64,000 bases of DNA, from NCBI RefSeq assembly GCF_036373705.1, contig NW_027102660.1, positions 310,001 to 374,000 of the forward strand, written 5' to 3'. Under the pieces are notes generated by a model that saw only the letters and a program-made list of their open reading frames with translations, searched no databases and was not told the DNA's origin. The DNA is from Amia ocellicauda (lineage: Eukaryota > Chordata > Actinopteri > Amiiformes > Amiidae). Both the position numbers and the translations under genes were made by a program. This document shows positions 52,285 through 63,985 of this stretch, in pieces. The stretch's first letter is position 1; the number at the start of each line of letters is the position of its first letter.

Positions 52285-52995
52285 ATGTCCAGCGACATCA
52301 ACATGAAACCCCGCAAGAAACAATCCCGGGCAAGGGTTCCTGTACTCACCAATTTGAAGATTGAACGCTCCTGGGTGTTGTTCTGCGGGGCTCGACAGGG
52401 TTACCGCTTTAAAAGGGATCCCGGCTATGTTGGAGTGGAGCTTTTTGCTTTGGGAGAGAAGGAGGGTACGTTGGAACCTTTTGAGACGGTAATTGAATAC
52501 TCTTATGAGGACTGGTTGAAGGTGATGGCCTGGAAATATCTGGGGCTTGTGGATAAGACTCTAGAAGGCTTGCAAGAGGGTCCAAGAGAATGCGAAATGG
52601 AGTCTCCGACTCAGGGTTTTGAAAGGTGTGAATGGGAAAGCTTGCAGAACTACGGTAGAGTGGTGAAGAGTCTATCTCTAACTACAGATCGTAAGATTTT
52701 GTTTAGCAGTACCCTGATTACAAACCCTATTGAAAGGGGTGTGGAGGATCCAGAAAAACAGGTTACTGAAATTATGTTTGACGCCGTGGACTGGCCGTTC
52801 TTGAAAGAGGTCATAAACTGTATAAATGATGGTTTTGACATCTTGACCAAATGTTCGCAACTGGATTTGGTTAGAAGGAGAATATGCTGGATTATGGATT
52901 ATATATCCCCCTTGAATGACGACGACGATGATAAAACAGACGACGTGTGGGGTTTTGAAGGGGGGTCTGACGGCTCAGGGGCTACTCTCTTCTAA
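52285..52995 (+). CDS. Left-end gene next to the terminal repeat, copy 4 (236 residues)
   Basis: Open frame from MSSDINMKPRKKQSRARVPV. The N-terminus is basic and could be a nuclear or nucleic-acid-binding tail. The middle has a mixed globular composition (ERSWVLFCGARQGYRFKRD, IEYSYEDWLKVMAW). The C-terminal part has a hydrophobic helix (VDWPFLKEVINCINDGFDIL) and then a run of Asp (LNDDDDDKTDD). I do not recognise a family. As the first gene behind a terminal-repeat promoter it is a candidate early protein; this is inference. Only this copy keeps the full frame, so its boundaries rest on one example plus the partial matches in copies 2 and 3. Confidence 0.62.
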   Translation: MSSDINMKPRKKQSRARVPVLTNLKIERSWVLFCGARQGYRFKRDPGYVGVELFALGEKEGTLEPFETVIEYSYEDWLKVMAWKYLGLVDKTLEGLQEGPRECEMESPTQGFERCEWESLQNYGRVVKSLSLTTDRKILFSSTLITNPIERGVEDPEKQVTEIMFDAVDWPFLKEVINCINDGFDILTKCSQLDLVRRRICWIMDYISPLNDDDDDKTDDVWGFEGGSDGSGATLF

Positions 52996-53010
52996 GAGGG
53001 CGGTGTGTCG

Positions 53011-53038
53011 TGACGTAGTGAAGAGATAGGATAAAAGG
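53011..53038 (+). promoter_or_regulatory. CRE-like motif and TATA-like box before the HPSQ gene, copy 4
   Basis: TGACGTAG at 53011-53018 and ATAAAAGG at 53031-53038, 36 bases before the ATG at 53074. Conserved in copies 2 and 3; the TGACGTA core is the one repeated in the terminal repeats. Confidence 0.48.
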
Positions 53039-53073
53039 CACAACAATTCATTCATGGTTTAAAATTAAAGAGA

Positions 53074-53922
53074 ATGTCTTACCCGAAAGCTGCGGACGTC
53101 GACAGGCTCTACAGGCCTCTTCAAACCCGGGATCACCCCTGGTTCTATTCCCCAGATTTTGTATACACTCCGGAACCCTCTGACTGCGGTTACTCTCCAA
53201 GACCTCAGACCCCGGTCCCTCAGGATGAAACAACATGCGGTGCGATGGATGTCCAAATGAGTCTCGGGGATCCCCAGCCTCTGGAGCTCATGGAGGGCCT
53301 TGATTTTGCCGAACTGTCTACCGTCTGTGCGTCTCAGGAGGGGGTCAGTCCAATGGATGTAGAAACACCCCACAAACCACCAGGCGACCCAATGAGCATC
53401 GGACTGTCCCGGAGGCATGATGAAGACGCAGGATTTATGCCCGGGGTATGTGACCAAGTAAGCAGAGTGGTTAAAAGCACCCTGGTGTATATTCTGAGTG
53501 CTCTCATCGACCGAGCTCTGAAAGAAGTCTGTCGGGGGTGTGAAGTGAATCACCCCAGTCAGTTGAGACACAGTTGTTTGTTTGAACCAGACCGTTACTA
53601 TTTCCTGTTCTATTTCAACGTGTTTTACAGAAGACTCAACAAACCGTGGCTGAAACCGGCACTAATCAAGGCGCTGTCTTACTCCCACATACATGTCACT
53701 GCGGGACAAGTCCAGAAAATCATAGATGAGATTTTGCTGGAGCTGAAAAAGGAGCCGTTTATAATAGAGAAACTTGGGCAGCTGCTCAATGACCTGGATG
53801 AGCCGAGTAGAAAAACCGCTGGCAAGCTAAAAGCTTATTTCTTCCGTAAAGAAGTTAAAGCTGGGGGCAGCGACGAAGAATTCGACATCTACGCCACTGA
53901 TTCAGACTCTGACCTGAACTAA
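53074..53922 (+). CDS. Cys/His 'HPSQ' protein with acidic tail, copy 4 (282 residues)
   Basis: Residues 1 to about 125 are Pro-, Ser- and Glu-rich and probably disordered. Around residues 160 to 180 is CRGCEVNHPSQLRHSC, with Cys and His placed to bind a metal ion, followed by FEPDRYYFLFYFNVFYRR. A helical segment (VQKIIDEILLELKKEPF) and a tail of alternating Asp and Ser come last. I have an impression that CxxC...HPSQ..H.C segments occur in other fish DNA-virus-like elements, but no proven function is known to me. Left-end position beside an apoptosis-like gene fits a host-manipulating early role; that is inference. Confidence 0.7.
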   Translation: MSYPKAADVDRLYRPLQTRDHPWFYSPDFVYTPEPSDCGYSPRPQTPVPQDETTCGAMDVQMSLGDPQPLELMEGLDFAELSTVCASQEGVSPMDVETPHKPPGDPMSIGLSRRHDEDAGFMPGVCDQVSRVVKSTLVYILSALIDRALKEVCRGCEVNHPSQLRHSCLFEPDRYYFLFYFNVFYRRLNKPWLKPALIKALSYSHIHVTAGQVQKIIDEILLELKKEPFIIEKLGQLLNDLDEPSRKTAGKLKAYFFRKEVKAGGSDEEFDIYATDSDSDLN

Positions 53923-53934
53923 GGGACTTTGAAC

Positions 53935-54327
53935 ATGGGGAATGTTCTGGACTGCTTCTGCAACTGGTTCTGTCATCAACACTCTGCAGCTAACCTGAGA
54001 GCGCTATTACACCATGTGCTTGACAGAAAAGTAGCCAACGCGAGCCTTTTCTCTACAGATTTAACCATCGATGAGGATCAACTTTCAAACCTGGAAAAGT
54101 TAATGGCTGCTGTAACAAAGACCGGGGGGTACGAACACTGGGATGAAGCGCTCAAGGGGGCCAAGAATGATATTAGGCCATTTCATCAACATCTGTATGA
54201 CCTTTTACTGAGCATGTTTAATACACCTCTGTTTACTTTTAAAATAGGTCATATTGTTGTTTTATTTACATATGTAACTGAGGTGTGTGCCTACAAGATA
54301 AAGAAACAGGTATATTTGTTGATATAG
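53935..54327 (+). CDS. Small protein with a Bcl-2 BH1-like segment, copy 4
   Basis: 130 residues, apparently identical to copy 1 in predicted product. MGNVLDCFC at the start has Gly2 and nearby Cys that could take lipids, a weak hint of membrane association. KIGHIVVLFTYVTEVCAYK is the BH1-like segment. Perfect conservation between copies 1 and 4 is consistent with recent common origin. Confidence 0.55.
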   Translation: MGNVLDCFCNWFCHQHSAANLRALLHHVLDRKVANASLFSTDLTIDEDQLSNLEKLMAAVTKTGGYEHWDEALKGAKNDIRPFHQHLYDLLLSMFNTPLFTFKIGHIVVLFTYVTEVCAYKIKKQVYLLI

Positions 54328-54438
54328 ATCAAGTAACCAATCATCTGATTTCTTTTTGTCTGGACCGTAGAAAAAATTGTTGTGTATGTTATACTTTTCT
54401 CAAATGTCTAAAAAGGGGTATCTGCTCTCCTGAAGTTG

Positions 54439-54460
54439 AATAAAAAACCTTGTATAAAAA
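54439..54460 (+). promoter_or_regulatory. Poly(A) signal and TATA box before integrase, copy 4
   Basis: AATAAA at 54439-54444 and TATAAAAA at 54453-54460. Confidence 0.5.
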
Positions 54461-54499
54461 CTTTGCGCATAGTGTGGGTCTGTGTGGTTATTTGACAGA

Positions 54500-55591
54500 A
54501 TGACTCGGCAAGCTCCCCAAATGCAGGAACTATACTACAACCCAGCCAAGATTGGGGGTTTGGCGGGTAAGAAGGGTTTTCAAAGAGGACTCGCTGAGGC
54601 CGGAGTGAAGGTTAATGTTGTGGTTGTTTCAGAATGGTTACGGGAACAAGACGCCTATACCTTTCATAAACCTCTCAGGATTAAGTTTAAAAGAAACCGC
54701 GTATATGCAACTGACATAGACTCACAATGGCAAATGGATCTAGTCGATATGTCAAATTTATCAAAACATAACAATGGTCACAAATTGATGTTGATGTGTA
54801 TCGATGTGTAATCAAAATATGCCTGGGCTCGAATTCTACATAATAAAACAGGTTGGGCGGTGACAAGGGCCTTTGAGGATATATTGTCCCAGGGTCGATG
54901 TCCTAAAAAACTGCAGACTGATTAAGGAAAAGAGTTTCTCAACAGAGAATTTCAGAATCTACTGAAGAGACACAAAATACATCATTTCACCACCGGAAAT
55001 GAGCTTAAAGCATCGGTAGTGGAGAGGTTTAACCGCACCATAAAGACCAAAATGTGGAGATATTTTACAGCGGTCAACACGTTCAAGTATTTTGATAAAG
55101 TTCAGGATTTTATTGATGCTTACAACCAAGGGTATCACACCAGTATTAAAATGAAGTCTATAGATGTTGATCAAAGTAATTCTTTTCAGGTCTATACAAA
55201 ATTATACGGACCATTTATTAAGAAGGGAAAAACTACTTATAAGTTCAACATCGGTGATGTGGTTCGCGTTTCAAAGCTAAGGAGTACTTTTGCCAAAGGT
55301 TATGAACAAACATTTTCTGACGAATATTTTACAGTTACCGAACAGTTGGCTAGAGACCCCCCCGTGTACCGGTTAAAAGACTATGACGGGGAGGATATAG
55401 AAGGAACGTTTTACGAAGCCGAGTTACAAAAAATTATTGTGGGTAAAGACAGTGTATACAGAGTTGAAAAGATATTAGCTGAAAAAACCCAGAACCGGAA
55501 AAAATATGTGTTGGTGAAATGGCTTGGATGGCCTGAAAAGTTCAATAGTTGGGTCCCGGAACAACAGGTTTGCGATATTCAATCCTTATAA
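54500..55591 (+). pseudogene. INT: Polinton integrase with chromodomain, copy 4, broken
   Basis: The DDE core and chromodomain (KWLGWPEKFNSWVPE) can both be recognised, but the gene is broken. Other copies keep an open frame, so the loss is private to copy 4. Confidence 0.85.
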
Positions 55592-55637
55592 CAACAAGCC
55601 CGCGGGTGTGTTGGGGGCATTACTTTCGATACTCAAG

Positions 55638-56367
55638 ATGGAATCAGGAGGCTTCTACGTGACTCTACCCAGTAACGCCTCTCTCGATATATACCCTAAA
55701 AATGAAATATCCAGTTACACGGTACAATTTGGAAAATCTATAGATCTAAGGGGGTTGTGGGAAGTGGGGTTGGCGGAAATACAGTATCCTTACACTTGGG
55801 CTGTTTTACAAGATAAGGATGCCACCTTCGCCATTTTTGATGATGTTAAAAAGAGTCAATGGACATTCACGATACAAGGAGGTTATTATGACAATGTGGA
55901 TAAAATATTAGATGAGATGCATAAACAGTTCTCAGAAGGCACCCCCAACATCAAGCTATATTACAACCCTATTAAAAACAGAGTGTACAAGGTGTTACCA
56001 GGTATTAGCATTCAAACCAGCGGCCAACTGGGGCGTATATTAGGGTTCTATTCTGACACAGAGAGCAGGTTCTCAGAAGTGGTGTGGCGGCTTTAACACT
56101 CTTTATGTGTATACGGATATCATAACCCACCAGAGGGTTGGGGATAGTTATGTCCCCCTTTTGAGAAATGTACTTATTAAAGGTAAAAGCAATGACATGG
56201 TCACAATTACTTATGACAAGCCACACTACGTACCAGTCTCAAAGACCCACTTTGACAACATCACGATCGAAGTAAAATCGGATCAGAATATCAACGTACC
56301 CTTCCGCTTCGGTAAAGTTAATGTCAAACTACATTTTCGACCCCTGAAACAGTGTGTACATTATTAA
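55638..56367 (+). pseudogene. Minor capsid protein, copy 4, broken
   Basis: Conserved ATG and LPSNASLDIYPKNE block, and the same C-terminal PFRFGKVNVKLHFRPLKQ block as the other copies. More than one break. Confidence 0.72.
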
Positions 56368-56368
56368 A

Positions 56369-56856
56369 ATGGCTACCTCGAGGGGTTATGTAGATCCTAG
56401 CGCCTATGTGGATTATTACAAGATGCAAGATGGAACGGCTTGCCCGGTTTTGTAGGAGCCCCCACAATGTATGGCGCCGGTCTAGGAGGACTCTTTCGTG
56501 GTCTCTTTAGAATGGCCGTACCCCTGCTTAAGAGAGGCTTTGCTATAGCCAGACCCCACTTGAAATCAGCGGCTAAAAATATTGTTAGTGACGTGTTCAC
56601 CAATGTTATGAACCGGGCAGCTAGCCATGAGCATCAGGAGGGTTCGGGTCTCATGGTAATGGCGAGGAGGGGGGGTAAAAGAAGAAACAGCATGTGTCCA
56701 CCAGGGCGACGATGATCTGTGGCTAACAAAAAACGAAGAATCTCTCATTCTCCAACATATTGTGGAAACACTCGGAGAAGGAAGCAGCACAAGAAAAAAC
56801 CTGCAAAAAGAAAGTCTCAAAGAAAGAAAAATAGAGCCTCAGGATACATCTTTTAA
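56369..56856 (+). pseudogene. Basic core-like virion protein, copy 4, broken
   Basis: The amphipathic GLGGLFRGLFRMAVPLLK stretch and the Lys/Arg-rich end are both visible; the gene is broken in about two places. Confidence 0.6.
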
Positions 56857-56858
56857 AC

Positions 56859-58166
56859 ATGTCTTTTGTCCACAGTCTATCGGAAGAATGCGTCAAATCA
56901 GAACTGGATCTGTTTACAGTTCCATACACTCAAACGAGTATAGATAAGATCATATATGTAGAGATTCCCCCTCTTTCTGCAATTTCAGACACGGCCCCTC
57001 TGGAGTTTTTTATAGCTGGCAATGGCGAGGATTATATTGATTTGAATAACACATTTATTTTAATGAACTGAAAAGTGACTGATTAGGATGGCGATGCAAT
57101 CGAGAAGACGACCAACGCTGGGGTCATCAATTACCCGGTGGCCACCATGTTTTCACAGGTGGATGTGACCCTGGGAGATCGGCTCATTAGTCAAAGCAGC
57201 AATACTTACCCCTATAGAGCCATGATGGAGTGTAAACTTAATTATAGTAAGGAGACCCTAAGCAAACAGTACAGCCCCGGCCTTTTCTTCAAAGACATCC
57301 CGGAAGCTATGGACGACAAGGATCCAGAGGGACTCAATAAGGGTTTGCAAAAAAGAACGGCCTCTTCAACAGAAGGGAGGACCTTTGAGCTAATGGGGCA
57401 TATCCATGCAGACATATTTTTCCAAGAAAAACTCATGCTCAACGGGGTAGACATTAAAATTAAAATGATCCGTAGTAAAAGTGCTTTTTGTCTGATGACC
57501 CCTGATACTGAAAAATATAAACTGACCATATTATCGGCCTCGCTGTTTGTGAAAAAAGTGTCCGTCTCCCCGGCGGTTAAACTAGGACACGCGCAGGCGT
57601 TAATGACGGCAAACGCCGAGTACCCGATCGAAAGAGTCTATATGAAAGTCCACAGTATCCCCGCAGGGACACGGGTGATGAACCAGGAAAATCTGTTTCT
57701 AGGACAGCTCCCAAAACAGGTTATTATAGGCCTCGTGGTTAATGATGCATTTACCGGGGTTTACAACAAGAACCCCTTTAACTTTAAAGATTATAATGCG
57801 GAATTTATAGCGTTGTACGTCGATGGTGTGCAGGTTCCATCCAGACCTTTTCAACCTGACTTTGAAAACGGCAATGCGGTTCGTGAATATTACAGTCTAG
57901 TACTGGCTACGGGTCGCCATCTCAAGGATCAAACTCTGCTGATCGATCGCCGGGAATACTGCAGCGGTTACACCCTGTACGGTTTCAACCTGACCCCTGA
58001 CGAAGAGTGTGGACAACATTTTTCACTGATGAAGACGGGCAATATGCGTTTGGAGATGCGTTTCAAGCAGCCTCTACCACGCACTGTAAATATGGTCGTG
58101 TATGCTGTGTTTGACAACATTATTGAGGTGAATCAGAGAAGAAACGTTCTGTATGATTATTATTAA
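56859..58166 (+). pseudogene. Major capsid protein, copy 4, broken
   Basis: Starts MSFVHSLSEECVKSELDLF and ends RRNVLYDYY. The greater part, including the second jelly-roll, is still open; a couple of breaks are evident. Confidence 0.8.
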
Positions 58167-58167
58167 A

Positions 58168-58724
58168 ATGAACACCAGAGAGCTCAACCACATCATGAAT
58201 GCCCTGGCCGGCTCACGGAAACTGTTTAAAGGGTCAACGCCTGCGATCAGCTGCCTAAATTTAAGATCAAGAATTTACCTGCAATGTACATAATCAACAC
58301 ACACCCTAAAAACATGCCCGGAGAACATTGGCTGGCTATTTATCTAAGGGAGGACCACCGTGGTGAATTTTTTGATTCCTATGCAAACCCCCCGGATTTC
58401 AGACATTTCCCTCGGAAGATCAATAACTTTCTGCTCAACAACTGTCAAGAAACCATTTACAGCGGTCGTCAAGTACAAAGTCTTCAGACCTTCACTTGTG
58501 GTCAACACTGTGTGTTTTTCTTATATCATAGATCTAAAGGAAGGTCATACCCCGATATTATGGCCTTGTACAGTGAGGATTTAGGCCAAAATGATAAAAA
58601 AGTGGCAGAGTTTGTCAGGACACTGTGGACCCCCCCTTATAACACAATGACTTACGACCCTAGCCAGCCATGTATACAGATGGGGTGTTCTTGTGAGGAT
58701 TTTAAAAGATGTCATGCGTGTTAA
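58168..58724 (+). pseudogene. PRO: Adenain-type cysteine protease, copy 4, broken
   Basis: The catalytic segments GEHWLAIYL, FFDSYAN and TCGQHC and the Cys-rich tail are open; the gene as a whole is interrupted once. Confidence 0.82.
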
Positions 58725-58903
58725 GGTGAAAAAATAATGAAAACAGCCTTTGAATCATTAGTTATTGTTTTTTTTCAATACAATTCTTATACAAAGCAGG
58801 GGTTATGTTATAAATAAATGTACAACATTTGAAAAAAAAAAAATAAAATAAAAAATTGTTTGTCGGGTCATTATTTACAGGGGAGACAAATAAAAACATG
58901 AGA
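58725..58903. terminator. Tail-to-tail 3' region, copy 4
   Basis: AT-rich convergent junction with AATAAA-type signals and a long A run. Confidence 0.45.
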
Positions 58904-59645
58904 TTAATAAGCTTCCCAACGATGGATAGATCCTGAGGATGGTCGCTCAGCACGGTCAGAGTAATGAGATATCGGAGTCAGATCAGGCTCCACCTCTTTA
59001 CACAGACGGATTTTTTGTAGCGTTTCCTGGTTAGGAACTGTGGATTGGGGCATGTTCAGACAGGCCATCGCCTGTAGGAAAGCATTCCAGCCTACAGGTC
59101 GGCGACTATCGGGTACCTTATTAGTGCTAGTGACACTCTTCAACAAATCAAACGTGTGAACCTTTGATCAGTTGTCCTTTAAAAACAAATTCACCCTGTT
59201 CATTCCAAGCCGTTACCCGCGGTTTCTGAACCATTTTGTGCAGGATATATTCTGCATGTCTTTTGCTTCTGGCCGGCATGTTTCTCAAAACATCCGTTAC
59301 AACATCTCCCTCTGAACTCTCAACAGGTTCGGTCACCGCAACATCTTTATCAACCGTACCTCCCGCATCAGCCCCAGAACCATTTTCTTGAGAGGCCATG
59401 GTTAAAGTTAAAATGTTTTGATCTTTTTCACCCTGTCTAACCAGACGGAGGTAGCGCTGTAAAGTGTTGGTATACAACTGGGCTTTGGAATACTGATTTA
59501 AATCAGCCCTGGCCTGTATAGCTTTCATTTCAGAGTTCAGATTGTTTTCGGCCGTTTGTCTAATGGGCTCTGGCCCGACAACATTTTTTCTCAGTTTCTC
59601 AAGCTGCTCCTGAGGGATCAAAAACATTTTCTGAGCATATTCCAT
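58904..59645 (-). pseudogene. Conserved 247-residue-type Polinton protein, copy 4, broken
   Basis: MEYAQKMFLIP start, helical N-terminal half and C-terminal SIHRWEAY are recognisable; interrupted in the same way as copy 2. Confidence 0.62.
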
Positions 59646-59647
59646 TA

Positions 59648-59983
59648 TTAACCCACTCTGGAAGCTAGAAGACTGGTTAGGAAAGGCACGGCTATGCTCA
59701 ACAGCGGTCCTATAAAACCCCCGGTTTGATTAATCTTCTTTCTTTTTCTTTTAATAGAATACTTCTTATTAGCGATGATCTTGATAACCGCTTTTTGTTT
59801 TTTGAGTTTAGAATGTTGAGAAGGGGTTAGGGGTATATTACCGCGTAAGATGTTAAAAGCTATTTCACACAGGGTCTCGATCAAATCCGAGGGGGCCCCT
59901 GCCAGCACAGCTTTCCTATGGCGCGGGCTCCCCTCAGATAACATTTGCAAAAGCGGCAGATTTCTTTTAATCCGAACAGACAT
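59648..59983 (-). CDS. Small basic Polinton protein (111 residues), copy 4
   Basis: Open frame; layout as in the other copies. This short gene is open in all four copies. Confidence 0.65.
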   Translation of the reverse strand: MSVRIKRNLPLLQMLSEGSPRHRKAVLAGAPSDLIETLCEIAFNILRGNIPLTPSQHSKLKKQKAVIKIIANKKYSIKRKRKKINQTGGFIGPLLSIAVPFLTSLLASRVG

Positions 59984-59989
59984 TCTTAT

Positions 59990-60658
59990 TTATTTCCTTT
60001 TCTTTAGCACATACACTGCCGGCCAATCGGGCGGGCACAAACCTGTTCTGAGGCGAAAGTCTTCTGGGGTTTGTGCTTTTAAGTCCGCAATCAAGTACCC
60101 GTAGGGTTTTTTGGTGGCATCCTCAAATGCCTCCAAAAAGAACTTGGTCTGGTTAGGTTACATTTGACGAGCCACGACGGTGACCTGTAGTTTATCTCTG
60201 GGGTTTTTAAAAAGAATTATATAATTGGCATTTAAATTAATAGTGCGGCTTTTTTTACCTTGAAAAAATAGATTTTGAACTAAATAAATAATACTTAAAT
60301 TCCTATGATGAGTGTACTTTGTGTAAGCTTTTTCCACTTCACTGTTGTCACCGGCCTGCTCCATCAGGTCATCAAGGATCACTAGATTAGTTTGACCGGG
60401 CGGGAACAAGTCATCGTCACACAACGAGGCGGGGAGACCTTGCACAAATTTCAGATTATTTTTTTTCGAAGCCAAATCATCGTAGAGAGGTTGCCAGCAA
60501 GAGTACCACACTATGTTGTCAAGAGCTTGGGACACGGTTGCGTCCACATCTTCTATGATGTTCTTTATAAGATAGCTCTTCCCCGAATTGGAGGGACCGG
60601 CTATAATACAGGAGAAAGGGTGTTGAAGTCTGTTATCAAAACCACCGCTTATATCCAT
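59990..60658 (-). pseudogene. ATP: A32/FtsK-like packaging ATPase, copy 4, broken
   Basis: Walker A (GPSNSGKS) and Walker B (LVILDDLM) present and most of the gene open; interrupted toward its C-terminal part. Confidence 0.82.
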
Positions 60659-63600
60659 AAGGCAGAGTGGTATAATCAGTCTTCAACACTCTTTTATTGT
60701 ACACCACCCTGAACCGTTTGTTTAGTGATCTATTTTACAACGTGTACCCCTTTTTATTGCGATAGATCTGATTTCCGGCTGTAATAATCTCACGAGGAGG
60801 CGCGTCTTTCTCGGTTAAAAAACTTTCTACCAGGGTCGTCAGAGACTTGATGTTAATGAGCTTGATGTTACAGTGGTTCAGAGTGAAACCCTTAACTTTC
60901 ATACAGGTCTTACCCGCAGCCGTTCTGTATGCGTAAGTCTTAGGACCCCCTGAAACAAACTCCACTATGTGGTCCTGAGGATCTAGTTCACTCGTTAACT
61001 CCCCAAGGTAGTCCCCGAGGGGAGGGACCCAATCCCCTGGCCTGGTGACAAAGATTACAGAGTCAGTATCTTGATAGAGCGTGCGTTCCTGCAACTGATC
61101 CATTAAGTTGTACAGTTCAAGCCGGGCGAAAGCCGTGGTAAAAACCGCTATGAAAACATTAACGTTCCCCTGTTTGGTGGGGAAATCTTTAGGGGCCCTC
61201 CACTGGACCTGTGCCACGTGGTCATTTAAGAATTGAAAGTGTGATACTGCATGTTGTTTGGAAAACATAAATTCTATAAACTGTTTAGGGGTTTTAATCA
61301 AGGTTGTGTTTAGACGGTAATTTCTTTCCCCAAACTTACCCCACAGACTGTTTAAAATCAGTTTGGACATTTGTCTCTTGGCGGGGTTTACAGTTATGTT
61401 CCCCGGCTCTAGACGGATCCCTTCCTTTTCAAAATATTGCTGAACGTATTGCTCTTTGGCCGCGGAGTCAACACACCATGAGGGATAGCCCGATGCCTCC
61501 TGTTTCCCTTTCAGATGGGTCATAATGTAATCAGCAAAAAGAGTATCAGGTTTTTCAGAAAAATGCCAAACCTCATACACCTTACCGACTCTGTAACCTT
61601 TCTCCACCGCCTTGTCAAGCTCAATGCTACACCAGACACCCGTCAGCGCTCTCTCTTCATCACTGTGCAGACAAGAGGTAGTTTGATTTTCAGTTTCCAC
61701 ACACGTTCTACACAGAGGGAACATCAATTTTCCCGAACACCTGTAAGGCAACACGGGTAAGAACAGCTCGCGAGGAGGGTACATGGTGACTTTGATCAAA
61801 CCAAAGTAATGTCCGATTTCGAGAAAGTCACGATAAACAATGGTTGGACGCCCCATCGGGTACATTTTGGTCTTGTTGACATAAGGGTACAGACTGGTGA
61901 AATCATAGTAATCTACTCTCTCACCCTCCTTTACCTCATAATGTAAACAGAGGGCATTGGTACGACCCCCAAATAACGCATCCCGGGGCTCTAGACGTTC
62001 AGGAAAGTCCAAGGTTTCCATAAACCGTTGTACCCCCGCATCCTGTTGCTTCAGGGTCGTCCACTCGTGTTCCCAAATCACCAGCACGTTCAAACCATAG
62101 GTGTTTTTTAAAGTTTCAATTCGTTCCTGGAAATCATAGTACATATCACCGCAGAGTTTTTGTGTTACGGGGTTAAAGGTGTTTGGGTCGAAGCACTGAG
62201 GACAGCCATGGTAAATACAACCTGCAAACTCATAAGCGGTACGCCGCCCGGACACGTCGCTAAAACCGTCTAAGTAGTAAGGCCCCATTTTTACTTCCCC
62301 TTGATTTAAAGCATGTCTGATGAAGATGTTATCCCGGGCACTCAGGTATTCCAGCCACTGTATGGAGACAGTCGAAAAGTTATTTTGTCTAGCACGATAG
62401 TTGTCAGAAGTGGTGACCGCTATAGTGATTTTCTGCAAGAAATTGGACCGATACATTTTCATGCAGAGAGACGCTATGGTCACACTTTGCAAAGGGTCGA
62501 GACCCGATGTGTTGATAACCTCGGCGCGGAAACGCACACAGGCTTCTTTAAGGATCACCACATCATTTTTACAATAAGCGGCCATCTCTTCTCGGTAATC
62601 AAAAACACCTCCCTTAACCGTATTGTACCATTTAAAGAATTCCTCCCTCTCATGAGACATCATAGTATCAACCCCATAATAAGAGGCGGGCAGGTAGGAC
62701 CCTCGATAATTTTGAGTGTCCAGAGTATTAAAAAAATGGCAGAACCAACCTTTCTTCTGAGCCTCAAAACCCAGAGCCTTAGGCAAAGCGCTCAATTTCA
62801 TGGGGAGGAAATTTAACGAGTCTATGTAACGTTAGTTGAAAGCTTCGTCGGTGAAACACATGATCTTGTCACCCTGAGCTATTATTTTTGGGGTCACCCC
62901 ATTTTCCACCAGATACTTCATCAAAATGTAAGAATCATAACCCTTAGCATTGTGGGCAATAAATGTGTAATTGAGGTATTTTGGACCGCGATACCGCGTA
63001 AAGAAATCCCTGACACAACTCTCACCGCTAGCTGACCACTCACGATCCAACATGTCAATACAGTGTATATAATTAGCAACGTGGACCCCGTTTTCTTGCC
63101 GGCATTCAAAAGCAAAAAAGACATACCGGTTGTGCGGCGGCTCCTTTTTAACCGGCTGAATAAAGCACTGGTGTTCGGACCCCGGGGTTAAATCAGCATT
63201 ACAGATCCTGCATCTCGGCTCCAGACATTTGTGTGGTTTTATCTCATGAAAACGGTACTGGAGGCAACACTGCGGGCAATATTTAGTTTGATCACAATAA
63301 CTCAATTTTTTAACCCCCTCAGCAGCGCCCTCTGTACCTTATGCTCGGAAAAACAGAACGCTGAGAGACAAATCCTTAAGCAATCTTTACATCGGATGGT
63401 AGGGGCCAAACCCTTACGACATTGCGGATTGAAACAGACGTTACAGTAACCGTCACAGCGGTGCTTAAGCTTATCATTGAAGGCCTTATAACACCAATGA
63501 CAAACATACAAACAACCCAAAAAAGCCGTCAAACTCTTTATTCCATAGTAATGACTATCACTTAGGAAGAGAAACAGTGTCTGTGTATGGGTTTCAGGAT

Positions 63601-63985
63601 GTGTCTGAAATTTCACAAATACTTCCTTTACCTCACAACGGTACCACACAACAATTTTTAAAGACAACAACTCCTCAAACTTGGTGATGTCTGAAAAGGC
63701 AACCATCTGTTGAGAGTTTAAGCCGGCCCTCTGATGAAGCATTAAAGCCTCTTGCAGAGCTTGGGGTTCAGGCATGTCGGGGGTGAGTAGTTTTATTAAA
63801 CTGTAAGCAAAACAGAGCTTATTGTCCCCACTGGAACTCACCACTAATTGCCTGAGCTTGGTCCTAATTATGTTGTTCTTCAAGCATTTCGACAGTCTTC
63901 TAAGCGCCCCACCCTCAGGGTTATGAACCACATTCATTACCAGAGACAGACTTTCATCAGCTAAGATGGCTGCGTTACTTTGCAA
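60648..63985 (-). pseudogene. POLB: Protein-primed DNA polymerase B, copy 4, broken
   Basis: The largest open polymerase stretch in the window (688 codons, 60735-62801) carries motif A (YYDFTSLYPYVNK), the template/terminal-protein region, motif B (KLILNSLWGKFGERN) and the motif C region (DTDSVIFV). The N-terminal OTU-like, zinc-binding and exonuclease regions lie further upstream and the gene as a whole is broken in a few places. Confidence 0.87.
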
